Assembly: GCF_002261355.1 (NCBI RefSeq) | Contig: NZ_NEVU01000003.1 | Location: forward strand, 186,001-250,000 | DNA from: Bordetella genomosp. 12 | GTDB lineage: Bacteria; Pseudomonadota; Gammaproteobacteria; Burkholderiales; Burkholderiaceae_B | DNA: 64,000 bases | Direction of reading: 5' to 3' | In this document: one piece after another, positions 1-8,196 of the stretch | Layout: each line of letters begins with the position of its first letter | Position numbering within the stretch: position 1 is the stretch's first letter | Notes under the pieces: model-generated | What the model was told of the DNA's origin: nothing | What the model saw: the letters and a program-made list of their open reading frames with translations, nothing else | Databases searched by the model: none | Made by a program: the position numbers and the translations under genes

Positions 1-656
1 GCGGCCAAGGTCAATAGTTGCAGCCCGCCCGCGCGCCCCGTCAAGCGGGCCCAGGCCAGTTCGGCCAGATCCGGGGCGAGCGGCGCGCGCGTATAGATAC
101 TGTTGTGCAGCAAGCCCAAACTGCCTTGATGGGTCTGACGCCGCAGCTCGCCCACATCGTCGCGCCGGGTGACACGCACGCTGTTGCCCATGCCCAGCCG
201 GCCCCGGGTATCCAGCGCAATGAGACCGGCGTCCCACTCGCCATGGGCTGCCAACACCTCATCGACGGCTTGCTGCGGCCCCATGCCTGCTTTCATGCGC
301 TGCAAGACCGCCTGGTTCAGCGCCGTGCCATCGCCGCCCGCCTGATTGGGCAGGCGATGGCCCGTGACCAGCCCCAAAGCCGACTCACCTGCCAGGAACT
401 GGGTGAGGGGTTCCGGCCGATCCGGCCCGCTGGAGATGGCGGCCGCCACCCTTGCGCACTGCCAGGACGCGGGTAGATCGAGTGCGGTGACGCCGCCGCG
501 CTGCGTGCTGCGGTAATCCACCCGGCCCTGCTCGTCCAGGATGGCCAGTACCGCGAAACCGCCGATGGCGCCCCGGCCCAGCAGCTCCGCGCCCAGCACC
601 GCGTCACGCACCGCCCACGCCGCGCGTTCACCGCTTGCCGCCACGCCTATCGTCAT
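1..656 (-). CDS. Conserved protein of unknown function, C-terminus beyond the window
   Basis: The frame is open from an ATG at 656 to the left edge (about 218 codons seen, no stop), so the protein is truncated by the window. It begins MTIGVAASGERAAWAV and has a Gly-rich stretch GRGAIGGF near residue 30. A later region reads GEWDAGLIALDTRGRLGMG, which recalls Ntn-hydrolase-like or DUF1028-like proteins without matching them clearly. No signal peptide or membrane segment is visible. The start is chosen because the first residues form a natural beta-strand beginning and a perfect palindrome sits just upstream, as expected for a promoter/operator. It may be a conserved Burkholderiales DUF family. 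I do not assign a function. Confidence 0.7.
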   Translation of the reverse strand, partial: MTIGVAASGERAAWAVRDAVLGAELLGRGAIGGFAVLAILDEQGRVDYRSTQRGGVTALDLPASWQCARVAAAISSGPDRPEPLTQFLAGESALGLVTGHRLPNQAGGDGTALNQAVLQRMKAGMGPQQAVDEVLAAHGEWDAGLIALDTRGRLGMGNSVRVTRRDDVGELRRQTHQGSLGLLHNSIYTRAPLAPDLAELAWARLTGRAGGLQLLTLA

Positions 657-666
657 ACCGCCTCCG

Positions 667-690
667 CGATGTGACCATGTGGTCACATCG
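667..690. promoter_or_regulatory. Perfect 11-bp inverted repeat, probable operator
   Basis: The arms CGATGTGACCA and TGGTCACATCG are exact reverse complements separated by TG. The repeat ends 11 bp upstream of the start codon at 656, so a bound protein would block expression of that gene. The ACCA/TGGT half-sites are compatible with a GntR/FadR-type regulator. The core TGTGA-N8-TCACA has the wrong spacing for CRP (N6). Which regulator binds is not known. Confidence 0.55.
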
Positions 691-724
691 GGATGCTAGA
701 GCGCAGGCAGCGGCCTGGAAAACT

Positions 725-764
725 AGTGAAAACCCCCGCCATCCCAGGGCCGGGATGACGGGGG
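725..764 (-). terminator. Rho-independent terminator of the autotransporter gene
   Basis: Arms at 733-745 (CCCCCGCCATCCC) and 752-764 (GGGATGACGGGGG) pair with a single mismatch-type position around a 6-nt loop. On the minus strand the stem is followed directly by TTTTCACTAGTTTT. It lies about 64 bp past the stop of the autotransporter gene at 828. Confidence 0.65.
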
Positions 765-827
765 AGGAGCGGAAGGACCGGGGGCTTGGGGCAGGGTCAT
801 TGCAACCCCGCCCCACGCCCGCCGGCT

Positions 828-3800
828 TCAGAAGCGGTAGCGCACGCCGCCGTTAAAGAGCCAGCCGTTCACGCCGGAGCCGCCCAGCGCCTGCATGCGC
901 GCCACTTCACCGTATAGCGAGAGCGTGTCGGTGACGGCGCCGGTCACGCCCGCCGAGTAGCGCATGGCGTCGCCATACTGACCCGTGCGGAAGGTCGTGT
1001 CGCCGACCTCCACATTGGTCGCGCCGTTGAAGGCGTGCAGCACATGCACGCCGACATACGGCGTGATGCGCCCCTTGGCCAGATCGATGGGACGCGTCAG
1101 GCGCGCGCCCAGACGGGCCATGCCGTGGGTCTGCGAACCGATGTCCACGTCCAGGCCATCGGCATCGGTCTTGCGGTCAAACCGCAAGTGTTGCGCGATC
1201 AACTGGACCTGCGGCTCCAGGTTCATGCCATAGCCGATGGCAAAGGGGTAACCCGCCTCGACCGAAGCCGCGTAGCCCTGGCCTTTCAGGTCCATCGCCT
1301 TGCCCCGGGCATCGGTGTGCACGTCGCCATCGAACCAGCCCACGGACAGAATCCCGTCCACATACCAGCCCTGATGGCTCTGGTAGGTGGCGTATCCCGA
1401 CAGGCGGTAGGTATCGATCTTGCTGCGGCTGCTGCCGTCGACGGCATGCGGATGGAAGTTCAGGCGGCCGATCGAACCGGCCGCGCCGAAGCGCCATACA
1501 CCGTCCTCGGAGGCTTTACGCAACAGATTTCCACCCAGTTGCATGGCGCCGTAATCGCCGCTGGCGTCGTAACCGAAGGCGCGGAAACTGCGATTGGTAC
1601 GGTAGCTGAAGTCGCCGCCATAGGCCCGGAAGAAGACTTCGCCCTGCCCCGGATCTTTACCCTGCGTCCCATCCTCGCGAATCTCGCCCAGGCGCCGGTG
1701 CAAGGAATCCAGATCGGCGTAGGTCGCATATTGCAAGGCAATCGGGGCGATCAGATACGACGGCACCTGCGGCGCGACCTCCTGCCGCACATCCGGCAGC
1801 GTCGGGTCTGGCGTGGGCGCCGGCCCCTCCGGATTGACGTAGGCGCTTTGCAGGCGGTAGTCCCAATAGCCGTCGGCATTGCCGACCAGGGACTGCGACG
1901 GGTCGGCTGCGCCCAGCTCCGCATCAGGCCCATAGGCAAACAGGCGATAGGTATAAGGCGCCTGGGTCGTCGTGACGTAGCCGCCTTGCAGCGTAAAGGC
2001 ATTGCTGCTGGAAGCGCCGCCGACCTGCACGACGGATATCCCCTCGCTACTCAGATGGCCGCCCTCAGGCGAGGTCAACCCGCCCGGACTGGCCGTGACC
2101 TCCTTGATTTGCACCGCCGTCGTGCCGCTGGCGTCACCCGCGACCAGGAGACGGTCCGTGTACTGATTGCCAAGCGCACCGCCGCTATTCAGGTAGGTGT
2201 TGAGCGCCACCACGCCATCGGCGCCGCGATAATCGCCGCGCACATCGAGTTGGCGGTAAGCGGTGGCATCGGTCGGCCGCGACGCCACGTCGCTGGCGCC
2301 TTGCAGATCGATCAGGCTGTTGTCATTGCTCAATCCATCGACCGTGGCGTCCTGCGTCACGTTCCAGCGGCTGGCCTGCGCCAGATTGACATCCACCGTG
2401 CTGTCTTCCTGCGCACCGATCAAGCCGGTGATGAGCGAGCCGCTGGCGTTGACCACGCCAGCGCCGGGACCGGCGCCGTCAGCGGCCACCCAGATGGCTG
2501 CCTCCCCGCCCGTGACCGTCGAGTCCGTCAACTGCACCACGCCATGACCGCCGTAGAGATAGATGCCTTCGGCCTGCTTGGCGTCGATGGTGCTGCGGGT
2601 CAGGTCTACGGTCTTGGGCGTGGCGGCGTCGTCGTCGCCATAGATGAACAAGGCGCGCGACCCCGCGCCCTCGCTCAGCAAGGTCGCGCCATCGGCCGAG
2701 AACGAGCCGGTTTTTGTCACGGTCACGGCCGTCGCCTTGTCGCCCGTGGTGTGCACCAGTGTGCCCTGGCCGTTGTATGTCCCCAGCGTCACGGCGCCTC
2801 CCTGCACCAGCAAGGCGCGCGAGGTGTCCGCGTTCGTCTGCAGCAGACTGCCGTCCAAGGCGGTCTGCCCGCCTGTCGTCCACACGGCAATGGAATTGGT
2901 GCCGTCCGCGGTGATGGTATTGCCCTTTAGCGCGACGTCCCCGCCCGCCACCCAGACCGTCTGCGTGCTGTCCAGCGTGGTGTGCACAGCCGAATCCGTC
3001 AGGTCCACCGAGGCGCTGTCGCCCGACACCACCAGACCCCGCGATCCATCGGCGGTGATGCTCACGTTCGAGCCATCGAATTTGCCGCCCGAAATAGCGA
3101 CCGCATAAGCGTCGCCCTTGGTGTGCACCACGACATTGTTGGCGGTCAGATGCGTGCCCGTGTAGGTCTGCACCCCATTGGACTGGTAGCCGGAGGTGAT
3201 GATGGAACCGTTGGTCAATGTGAAGCGGGTGTCCTGGGTGGGGTCGCTCCCCACCAGGTAAATCCCATAAGCCTTCTCGCCCGATGTCTCGATGGCGGTT
3301 TCGGTCATGATGAACTCCGCACCGCCCCAGCCCACGACACCGGAGGAGCGTTCGCCCGTGGTGGTCAGGGTGGCGTGATTGAGCTCGATCGTGGCCTGAT
3401 TGCCATAAGACCGCACGGCATCCGACTCGCTGCCCTTGGTGGTGATGAAGATATCGGTGGCTTGCAGTTCAGCGCGCGCGGAGTCGCCGACGGTATAGAT
3501 ACCGCGCGAATTGATGTTGTCATCGTGCTCAGGCGTATCGACGGTGATGTAGGTGCCGCCGCCCAGTACCGTGATCTTGCCGGAGCTGACGTACAGGCCG
3601 TCGGCCGCGTTGCCGTGGGTATTGATGTAGATCGCGCCATCGTTAGCCTTGAGCGTGGCCTGAGCGCCATTGAAAACCTGCACGCCGGTCCCCCCGAGAT
3701 TCGCAGGATAGGGCGGCGTGGGTGTAATGGTGGTGCCGCCTTCGATGACGACACTATTGCCCGCGCCGGTGACCGATATGGGGTCTGTGACCAGACCCGG

Positions 3801-3947
3801 ACCATATACCGTCTCGCTCTGCGCTTGCGCAGGCATATGGAAAGCCAACGCCAGGGTGACGACCAAGGGGGCAACGCGCCACTCGGCGCGAGGATTGTTT
3901 CGGCGGGGTATTCGACCAGGCCGAGGCTGGCTCATTACTTGCTTCAT
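828..3947 (-). CDS. Pertactin-like autotransporter (type Va secretion)
   Basis: This 1039-residue protein has classical autotransporter layout. Residues 1-43 are a basic, long signal region (RRNNPRAEWRVAPLVV..., cleavage near PAQAQ). Residues about 45-730 are a repetitive passenger rich in G/T/S/D, with repeated TDS-V/TTxG motifs typical of a right-handed beta-helix. A Pro-rich linker follows (PEGPAPTPDPTLPD). The last ~265 residues form a 12-strand beta-barrel ending in NGGVRYRF with the terminal Phe. An RGD tripeptide lies at residues 570-572 within the conserved L-V-x-GDY pre-barrel motif, so it may be structural rather than adhesive. ATG at 3947 is preferred because GGGAG lies at correct spacing. 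A GTG at 3953 in frame would sit on the Shine-Dalgarno. Likely surface adhesin; single-gene transcript with its own terminator. Confidence 0.93.
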   Translation of the reverse strand: MKQVMSQPRPGRIPRRNNPRAEWRVAPLVVTLALAFHMPAQAQSETVYGPGLVTDPISVTGAGNSVVIEGGTTITPTPPYPANLGGTGVQVFNGAQATLKANDGAIYINTHGNAADGLYVSSGKITVLGGGTYITVDTPEHDDNINSRGIYTVGDSARAELQATDIFITTKGSESDAVRSYGNQATIELNHATLTTTGERSSGVVGWGGAEFIMTETAIETSGEKAYGIYLVGSDPTQDTRFTLTNGSIITSGYQSNGVQTYTGTHLTANNVVVHTKGDAYAVAISGGKFDGSNVSITADGSRGLVVSGDSASVDLTDSAVHTTLDSTQTVWVAGGDVALKGNTITADGTNSIAVWTTGGQTALDGSLLQTNADTSRALLVQGGAVTLGTYNGQGTLVHTTGDKATAVTVTKTGSFSADGATLLSEGAGSRALFIYGDDDAATPKTVDLTRSTIDAKQAEGIYLYGGHGVVQLTDSTVTGGEAAIWVAADGAGPGAGVVNASGSLITGLIGAQEDSTVDVNLAQASRWNVTQDATVDGLSNDNSLIDLQGASDVASRPTDATAYRQLDVRGDYRGADGVVALNTYLNSGGALGNQYTDRLLVAGDASGTTAVQIKEVTASPGGLTSPEGGHLSSEGISVVQVGGASSSNAFTLQGGYVTTTQAPYTYRLFAYGPDAELGAADPSQSLVGNADGYWDYRLQSAYVNPEGPAPTPDPTLPDVRQEVAPQVPSYLIAPIALQYATYADLDSLHRRLGEIREDGTQGKDPGQGEVFFRAYGGDFSYRTNRSFRAFGYDASGDYGAMQLGGNLLRKASEDGVWRFGAAGSIGRLNFHPHAVDGSSRSKIDTYRLSGYATYQSHQGWYVDGILSVGWFDGDVHTDARGKAMDLKGQGYAASVEAGYPFAIGYGMNLEPQVQLIAQHLRFDRKTDADGLDVDIGSQTHGMARLGARLTRPIDLAKGRITPYVGVHVLHAFNGATNVEVGDTTFRTGQYGDAMRYSAGVTGAVTDTLSLYGEVARMQALGGSGVNGWLFNGGVRYRF

Positions 3948-4550
3948 GACCACTCCCGTTACGTTGAAACCACGCTGACGGAGGGCATAGAGGGCTTGCT
4001 TGAAACTCGTTGCGTCCAGAATGTCGCGCCAACAGGCACATACTGATCGCCTTTCAACCTAGTGAAAACCCTAGTGATCCGACCCTTAGCAATGCTTGAC
4101 GATTGAAGGGCGGGATGTTGCGCAAGGCGTACACGGCAAGCGCTTCAGAGCGTGAGGGCACGCCCTGGCCCCACAGGGGCTGCGCTGGCGCGATGGCTCC
4201 GACGCGCCCCACCCAGGCGGCGTAAGTTTTCGCAGACCGGCAAAAAAAGTGGACTCAATGCCTGATTCACCGCTGCGGCCTGATCCCGCGATCGCCTGGC
4301 CGGGTTACAGTGTGGCGCATGAAATCGCACGCCACGCTCACTGCGCAGACCTTGCCGCCCTTGCGCCCGCCGTGCGAGCCATGTGCTTCCGAGCCACGAT
4401 GCCCGGCCGCGCGCTTTGCCGCCGTGGCTTGCCGACGCCCGAGCCGGGCGGCTCGCCCAGGCTTGGGTCTGCCGCTGTCCGCAGCGCACCCGCCAGCCAA
4501 CCGCCGCGCCGCCGCTTTCCCGCCCGCCTGTCCCCTGGAATCCCTTTTTC
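3948..4550. other. Divergent intergenic region between autotransporter and marC-like gene
   Basis: These 603 bp hold no convincing gene. The open frames present have the strong GC-phase bias of chance frames and no ribosome-binding site. The autotransporter side carries CCTAGTGAAAACCCTAGTG (4058-4076), a double CTAGTG element. Its 13-bp part CTAGTGAAAACCC (4059-4071) recurs exactly at 723-735 on the far side of the autotransporter gene. The marC side (about 4140-4550) is GC-rich, and I recognise no promoter or RNA there. Confidence 0.5.
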
Positions 4551-5258
4551 ATGTTCAACGACGTATTTGATCTGATCAAACTGACCGGCCTTGGCCTGAC
4601 GCTGATGCTGCCGTTGGCCAACCCCCTGACTTCGATGAGCCTGTTGCTGTCGTTGGGCGAACAGATCCCCTACCGGGAGCGCCAACGCCAGATCACACAG
4701 TCGGCCTTCTATGTCGTGGGGATCATGCTGGTGACTTACTACGCGGGCGCCTGGATCATGAGCACGTTCGGGATTTCCATCCCCGGCTTGCGCATCGCCG
4801 GCGGCCTGATCGTCGCGGCCATCGGGTTCAGCCTGCTGTTTCCCAAGAGCACGGTCGATGACATTCCCGAAGCCGAACAGTCCGCTGACACCGCGCCGCA
4901 GCGGGCATCGCCCAATATCGCCTTCGTGCCGCTGGCCATGCCGGGCACGGCCGGCCCCGGCACGATCGCGATGATCATCAGCGCGACCTCGACCATTCAC
5001 CTGACGCATGAGTACGCGCCCTGGGTCGTGCGCGCCACGCCCATCATCGTGTTCCTGCTGCTCGGACTGCTCTTTTGGATCTGTCTGCGTTCGGCGGGCC
5101 GCATCGTCAAACTGATCGGCCATGACGGCGTTCAGGCCATCTCGCGCGTCATGGGCTTTCTGCTGGTGTGCATGGGCGTGCAGTTCATCATCAACGGGGT
5201 GCTGGAAATCGTCACCACCTATCTGAGCACTGCCGCCCACGCCACCGCGTTACGCTAA
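4551..5258 (+). CDS. MarC-family integral membrane protein
   Basis: 235 residues with about six hydrophobic segments, matching the MarC/UPF0056 (YchE/YhgN) family in length and in the N-terminal LMLPLANPLTSMSLLLSL region, where the family has an N-P-x-G/T-like motif. A charged cytoplasmic stretch (residues about 103-125, DDIPEAEQSADTAPQ) separates the first three segments from the last three. The second half begins with FVPLAMPGTAGPGTIAMII, the family's second conserved motif. The ATG at 4551 fits the family N-terminus. The frame is open further upstream, but that part is Arg/Pro-rich and has no family character. Function of MarC proteins is unsettled; a role in multiple antibiotic resistance was withdrawn for the E. 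coli member. The 3' end overlaps the convergent peroxidase gene by 9 bp. Confidence 0.88.
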   Translation: MFNDVFDLIKLTGLGLTLMLPLANPLTSMSLLLSLGEQIPYRERQRQITQSAFYVVGIMLVTYYAGAWIMSTFGISIPGLRIAGGLIVAAIGFSLLFPKSTVDDIPEAEQSADTAPQRASPNIAFVPLAMPGTAGPGTIAMIISATSTIHLTHEYAPWVVRATPIIVFLLLGLLFWICLRSAGRIVKLIGHDGVQAISRVMGFLLVCMGVQFIINGVLEIVTTYLSTAAHATALR

Positions 5259-6245
5259 GGCCACCGCCGGTTCGACATGCTCGACCGGCGCTGCCTCGGC
5301 CGGCTGCGGCGTACGCTCGGCCAAGGCGTCCATCAAGGTGGCTGAGGGCACGAAAAACAGGCCGCCGGTCACCGCGCGCGAGAAGTCCAGCAAGCGGTCG
5401 TAATTACCCGCCGGCTTGCCAACGAACATGTTCTCCAGCATCTGCTCTATCGGTTGCGGAGACCGCGCGTAGCCAATGAAGTACGTCCCGAACTCTGCCT
5501 GACCGGGCCGCCCGAAGGGCATGTTGTCGCGCAGGATTTTGACTTCGTTGCCGGCCTCATCCTCGAGCGTGGTCAGCGCGCTATGCGACCAATCGGGCTT
5601 GCTGGCATCGTCGAGTTCAATGTCGTTGAGCTTTCGCCGGCCAATGATGCGCTCCTGCTGTTCGACGCTCAGGGCATTCCAGCCTTTCATGTCGTGCAGG
5701 TATTTTTGCACCAGTACGTAGCTGCCCGCGCGGAAATCCGGGTCTTCGTCTCCCACCAGCGTAAACGGTGCGACCGCTTCGCCTTCCGGGTTCTCCGTGC
5801 CGTCGACAAAGCCGATGATGGCGCGCATATCGAAATTGCGGAAACCCTGAACCTCGTCGACCACCTCGATTGCGCCGTCCAGGCGCAGCATCAGTTGCGT
5901 GAGCAACTCAAAGCCCAGGTCGTGACGGTCGGCGCGGATATGCAGCAGCAGATCACCCGGCGTGGCGACAGCGCGGCGCTCGGCGGGCCCGAACTCGCGG
6001 AATCCATGCAGGCTGGCCGGCACCGGGCCGCCAAACAGGCGCGGCCAGGCCTGCGCGCCAAAGCCCACGACACAGGAGAGCTGGCCGTCGGGCACACGCT
6101 TGCCGACGGAACGCACCAATGCCGCGACATCGGCGCACAACGCTCGAACCGTCGCCGCGCTTTGGGCATCGGGCTTGATGGTCGCGACCAGGAAAAAGGC
6201 GCTGCGCGTAATCGGGGAGCAGACCGCCTGGGACAGGGTGGACAT
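5250..6245 (-). CDS. Dyp-type haem peroxidase (YfeX-like)
   Basis: 331 residues, the usual size for a cytosolic class P Dyp peroxidase, with no Tat or Sec signal. The defining GxxDG motif is present as GFVDG (residues 145-149, catalytic Asp148) followed by TENP. The probable proximal haem ligand is His221 in DWSHSAL, and the distal-side Arg is in LRDNMPFGRPG (about Arg239). Members oxidise dyes, porphyrinogens and other substrates with H2O2; the physiological substrate is unknown. The gene lies 38 bp downstream of the GntR regulator on the same strand. The mRNA leader is pyrimidine-rich and shows no clear Shine-Dalgarno, so translation may be inefficient or coupled. Confidence 0.93.
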   Translation of the reverse strand: MSTLSQAVCSPITRSAFFLVATIKPDAQSAATVRALCADVAALVRSVGKRVPDGQLSCVVGFGAQAWPRLFGGPVPASLHGFREFGPAERRAVATPGDLLLHIRADRHDLGFELLTQLMLRLDGAIEVVDEVQGFRNFDMRAIIGFVDGTENPEGEAVAPFTLVGDEDPDFRAGSYVLVQKYLHDMKGWNALSVEQQERIIGRRKLNDIELDDASKPDWSHSALTTLEDEAGNEVKILRDNMPFGRPGQAEFGTYFIGYARSPQPIEQMLENMFVGKPAGNYDRLLDFSRAVTGGLFFVPSATLMDALAERTPQPAEAAPVEHVEPAVALA

Positions 6246-6283
6246 AGTGAGGGCTCAAACAGGAGGAGGAAGAAGCGAAGGAT

Positions 6284-7021
6284 CTAGAGCGCAGTCGCCT
6301 TGGCGCGATGCATCCAGAAGGTAAAACGGAATTTATCGGCAGGATAAGTGCTGACCGTGATGAGGAATTTCTGCTTGGCCTGATCCAGATACTGCCGGGT
6401 GATCTCCAACGCCGGCATGTGCGGCGTGGCACGCAGGTAGGGGGCGACCTCTTCGGAAAGCGACGTGGCGGCGATGTCCTGCTTGACGTCCAATACCGCT
6501 CGGCCGGAGTTCTTCTCGATCAAGGTGCACAGCAGCCCGCTGCCGTCCTGAATCTGATCCAGAATGGGCAGCCCCTCTTTGGGGTCGAGATAGGCATCGG
6601 TCCAGCACACGGGGATCCGTTCAGGCGTTTTCTCGCTGCGCAGCATCCGGATTCTGAGCCACTTCTGTCCGGGGCGGCATTCCAGCACCGCAGCCAGCGC
6701 ATCGTCGGCCACCGCATCCGAAATATCGATGATCGTGCGCTCGGTGTAGCTGGCGTAATTGACCAGATCCTCGATGTTGTGCAGCGACTTCGTGTAGCTG
6801 TTGCGCGTTTCCTTGGCGACCACCACCGTGCCCGCCCGGCGTTTGCGGCTGATCAGCCCCAGGCCTTCGACGATGTTCAAGGCGGACCTGATGGTCGTGC
6901 GGCTGACCCCATGCTCTTCGGCCAGAACGACTTCGCTGGGCAGTTGGTCGCCGATCTGCAAGGGGCCTTCGGTTATCTGCTTGACCAGCACGCTCGCGAG
7001 TTCTGTGTAACGGACGTCCAT
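6284..7021 (-). CDS. GntR/HutC-family transcriptional regulator with UTRA domain
   Basis: 245 residues from the ATG at 7021. The N-terminal winged helix-turn-helix reads LQIGDQLPSEVVLAEEHGVS then RTTIRSALNIVEGLGLI, the standard GntR signature. The C-terminal ~150 residues form a UTRA ligand-binding domain (HutC subfamily), ending in KFLITVSTYPADKFRF. The frame extends upstream to an ATG at 7138, but that codon lies inside a palindromic operator and precedes a sequence with no domain character, so I reject it. The gene is divergent from a Bug receptor/class I hydratase operon and probably represses it, and itself, through the two operators between them. The ligand is likely the dicarboxylate or hydroxyacid handled by that operon (inference). 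Confidence 0.9.
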   Translation of the reverse strand: MDVRYTELASVLVKQITEGPLQIGDQLPSEVVLAEEHGVSRTTIRSALNIVEGLGLISRKRRAGTVVVAKETRNSYTKSLHNIEDLVNYASYTERTIIDISDAVADDALAAVLECRPGQKWLRIRMLRSEKTPERIPVCWTDAYLDPKEGLPILDQIQDGSGLLCTLIEKNSGRAVLDVKQDIAATSLSEEVAPYLRATPHMPALEITRQYLDQAKQKFLITVSTYPADKFRFTFWMHRAKATAL

Positions 7022-7096
7022 GAGGGGCTTTGGGTTGATGGCGCGGCCGCCGTATTGTACCGAGCCTGTCCCCGGAAAATATCGCGTGCCAGCCGA

Positions 7097-7126
7097 TTGA
7101 CGAAACGGCACCACACTCCCTAGAAT
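7097..7126 (+). promoter_or_regulatory. Sigma-70 promoter of the Bug/hydratase operon
   Basis: TTGACG at 7097-7102 and TAGAAT at 7121-7126 are separated by 18 bp, a good sigma-70 match. The predicted transcription start near 7133 falls inside the first palindromic operator, which explains repression by the divergent GntR protein. Confidence 0.6.
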
Positions 7127-7157
7127 GGTACGTACCATTTAAATGGTAGCTACCAAT
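7124..7157. promoter_or_regulatory. Tandem palindromic GntR-type operators
   Basis: AATGGTACGTACCATT (7124-7139) is a perfect 16-bp palindrome. TGGTAGCTACCA (7144-7155) is a perfect 12-bp palindrome. Both share the half-site TGGTA and their centres are 18 bp apart, so two dimers would bind nearly on the same helix face. The first overlaps the -10 element and start point of the rightward promoter. This is the classic position for the adjacent GntR/HutC repressor. Confidence 0.8.
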
Positions 7158-7198
7158 AAGCGGGCAAGCATGCCGCAACCTCAAGGGAGGAGACCCCC

Positions 7199-8161
7199 AT
7201 GTTTCACACCATCAAGCACCTGGCGCTGGCCTGTGCGCTGCTTACCCATGCCGCCGCGTGGGCGGCCTACCCCGACAAGCCGGTGACCATCATCGTGCCC
7301 TTCCCTGGCGGCCAGACCGGAGACATCATTGCCCGTACCGTCGGAGAGCAACTGACCAGAAAGTTTGGCCAGCCCTTCATCATCGAAAACAAGGCCGGCG
7401 CCGGCGGCACCCTGGGCACGGCGTACGCCGCGCGCGCCCAGCACGACGGCTACACCCTGCTGCTGACCAGCACGGGCCCGTTCGCGATCGCGCCCTCGCT
7501 GTATTCCCGCCTGGCCTACAAACCGCTGGAAGACTTTGTGGCCGTCGCCGACATCGCCGCCACGCCGCAGATCCTGGCCGTGGGCGCGAACTCGGGGATA
7601 CAGTCCGTCGCCCAGCTGATCGACGCCGCGCGCAAGGGCGATCTGTCATATGCCTCGGCAGGCAACGGGTCGACCCAGCACCTGACGATGGAGGTCTTCA
7701 AGGATGAGACCGGAATCAAGATGGTGCATATCCCTTTCAAAGGCAGCGCCGAGGCCCAGACCCAGGTCATCGGTGGGCTGATTCCCGCCACCTCCGACTC
7801 CCTGCCCGCCATCCTGCCGCAGATCAAAGCGAAGAAACTGCGTGCGCTGGCCGTGCTCGACCAGGAGCGCAGCCCGTTTCTGCCCGATCTGCCGACGCTG
7901 CACGAGCAGGGCTATCCGGCCTTCAGCACCGTGGCCTTCTTCGGCCTGCTCGCGCCCAAAGGCACCGATCCCCGCATCATCGACGCCCTGAACACCGAAC
8001 TCAACGACATCCTGCGCAACCCCGAGGTGGCCCAACGCTTCCAGACCCTGGCCCTCACTCCCGCCAAGCCCAAGACCGCCCGACAGTTCCAGGACTACCT
8101 CGGCGAGGAAGTCAGCAAATGGCAGCGCATCGTCGGTGACGCCGGCGTCAAGCTGGACTGA
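7199..8161 (+). CDS. Bug/TctC-family tricarboxylate-type solute-binding protein
   Basis: 320 residues. A signal peptide (MFHTIKHLALACALLTHAAA, cleavage near AWA) is followed by YPDKPVTIIVPFPGGQTGD, the Bug family opening. AGAGGTLGTAYAARA, PFKGSAEAQTQVIGG and a C-terminal WQRIVGDAGVKLD are also family motifs. It is a periplasmic receptor for carboxylated compounds. No TctA/TctB membrane subunits are nearby, so it would work with a transporter elsewhere or as a sensor. A strong ribosome-binding site (AAGGGAGGAG) precedes the ATG. The gene opens an operon with the two hydratase subunits (35 bp to the next gene), suggesting the ligand is a hydroxy-dicarboxylate such as tartrate, malate or a fumarate analogue (inference). 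Confidence 0.93.
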   Translation: MFHTIKHLALACALLTHAAAWAAYPDKPVTIIVPFPGGQTGDIIARTVGEQLTRKFGQPFIIENKAGAGGTLGTAYAARAQHDGYTLLLTSTGPFAIAPSLYSRLAYKPLEDFVAVADIAATPQILAVGANSGIQSVAQLIDAARKGDLSYASAGNGSTQHLTMEVFKDETGIKMVHIPFKGSAEAQTQVIGGLIPATSDSLPAILPQIKAKKLRALAVLDQERSPFLPDLPTLHEQGYPAFSTVAFFGLLAPKGTDPRIIDALNTELNDILRNPEVAQRFQTLALTPAKPKTARQFQDYLGEEVSKWQRIVGDAGVKLD

Positions 8162-8196
8162 CCCCGCTGCCCTCTCCTTCTGCCCCCCCTTACGTT

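Noticed and set aside
667-690. CRP/FNR binding site
   Set aside because: TGTGA and TCACA half-sites are 8 bp apart rather than 6 and the perfect outer arms better fit another dimeric repressor.
1035-2930. Long rightward open frame (631 codons) opposite the autotransporter gene
   Set aside because: It is an antisense frame of a GC-rich coding region, Arg/Gln/Ala-heavy, without domain motifs or a ribosome-binding site.
4143-4550. Small gene or structured RNA upstream of the marC-like gene
   Set aside because: Open frames lack start signals and family character, and no tRNA, riboswitch or terminator shape could be supported.
7022-7138. N-terminal extension of the GntR regulator to an ATG at 7138
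   Set aside because: That ATG is inside a perfect operator palindrome next to the promoter, and the added residues have no family similarity.
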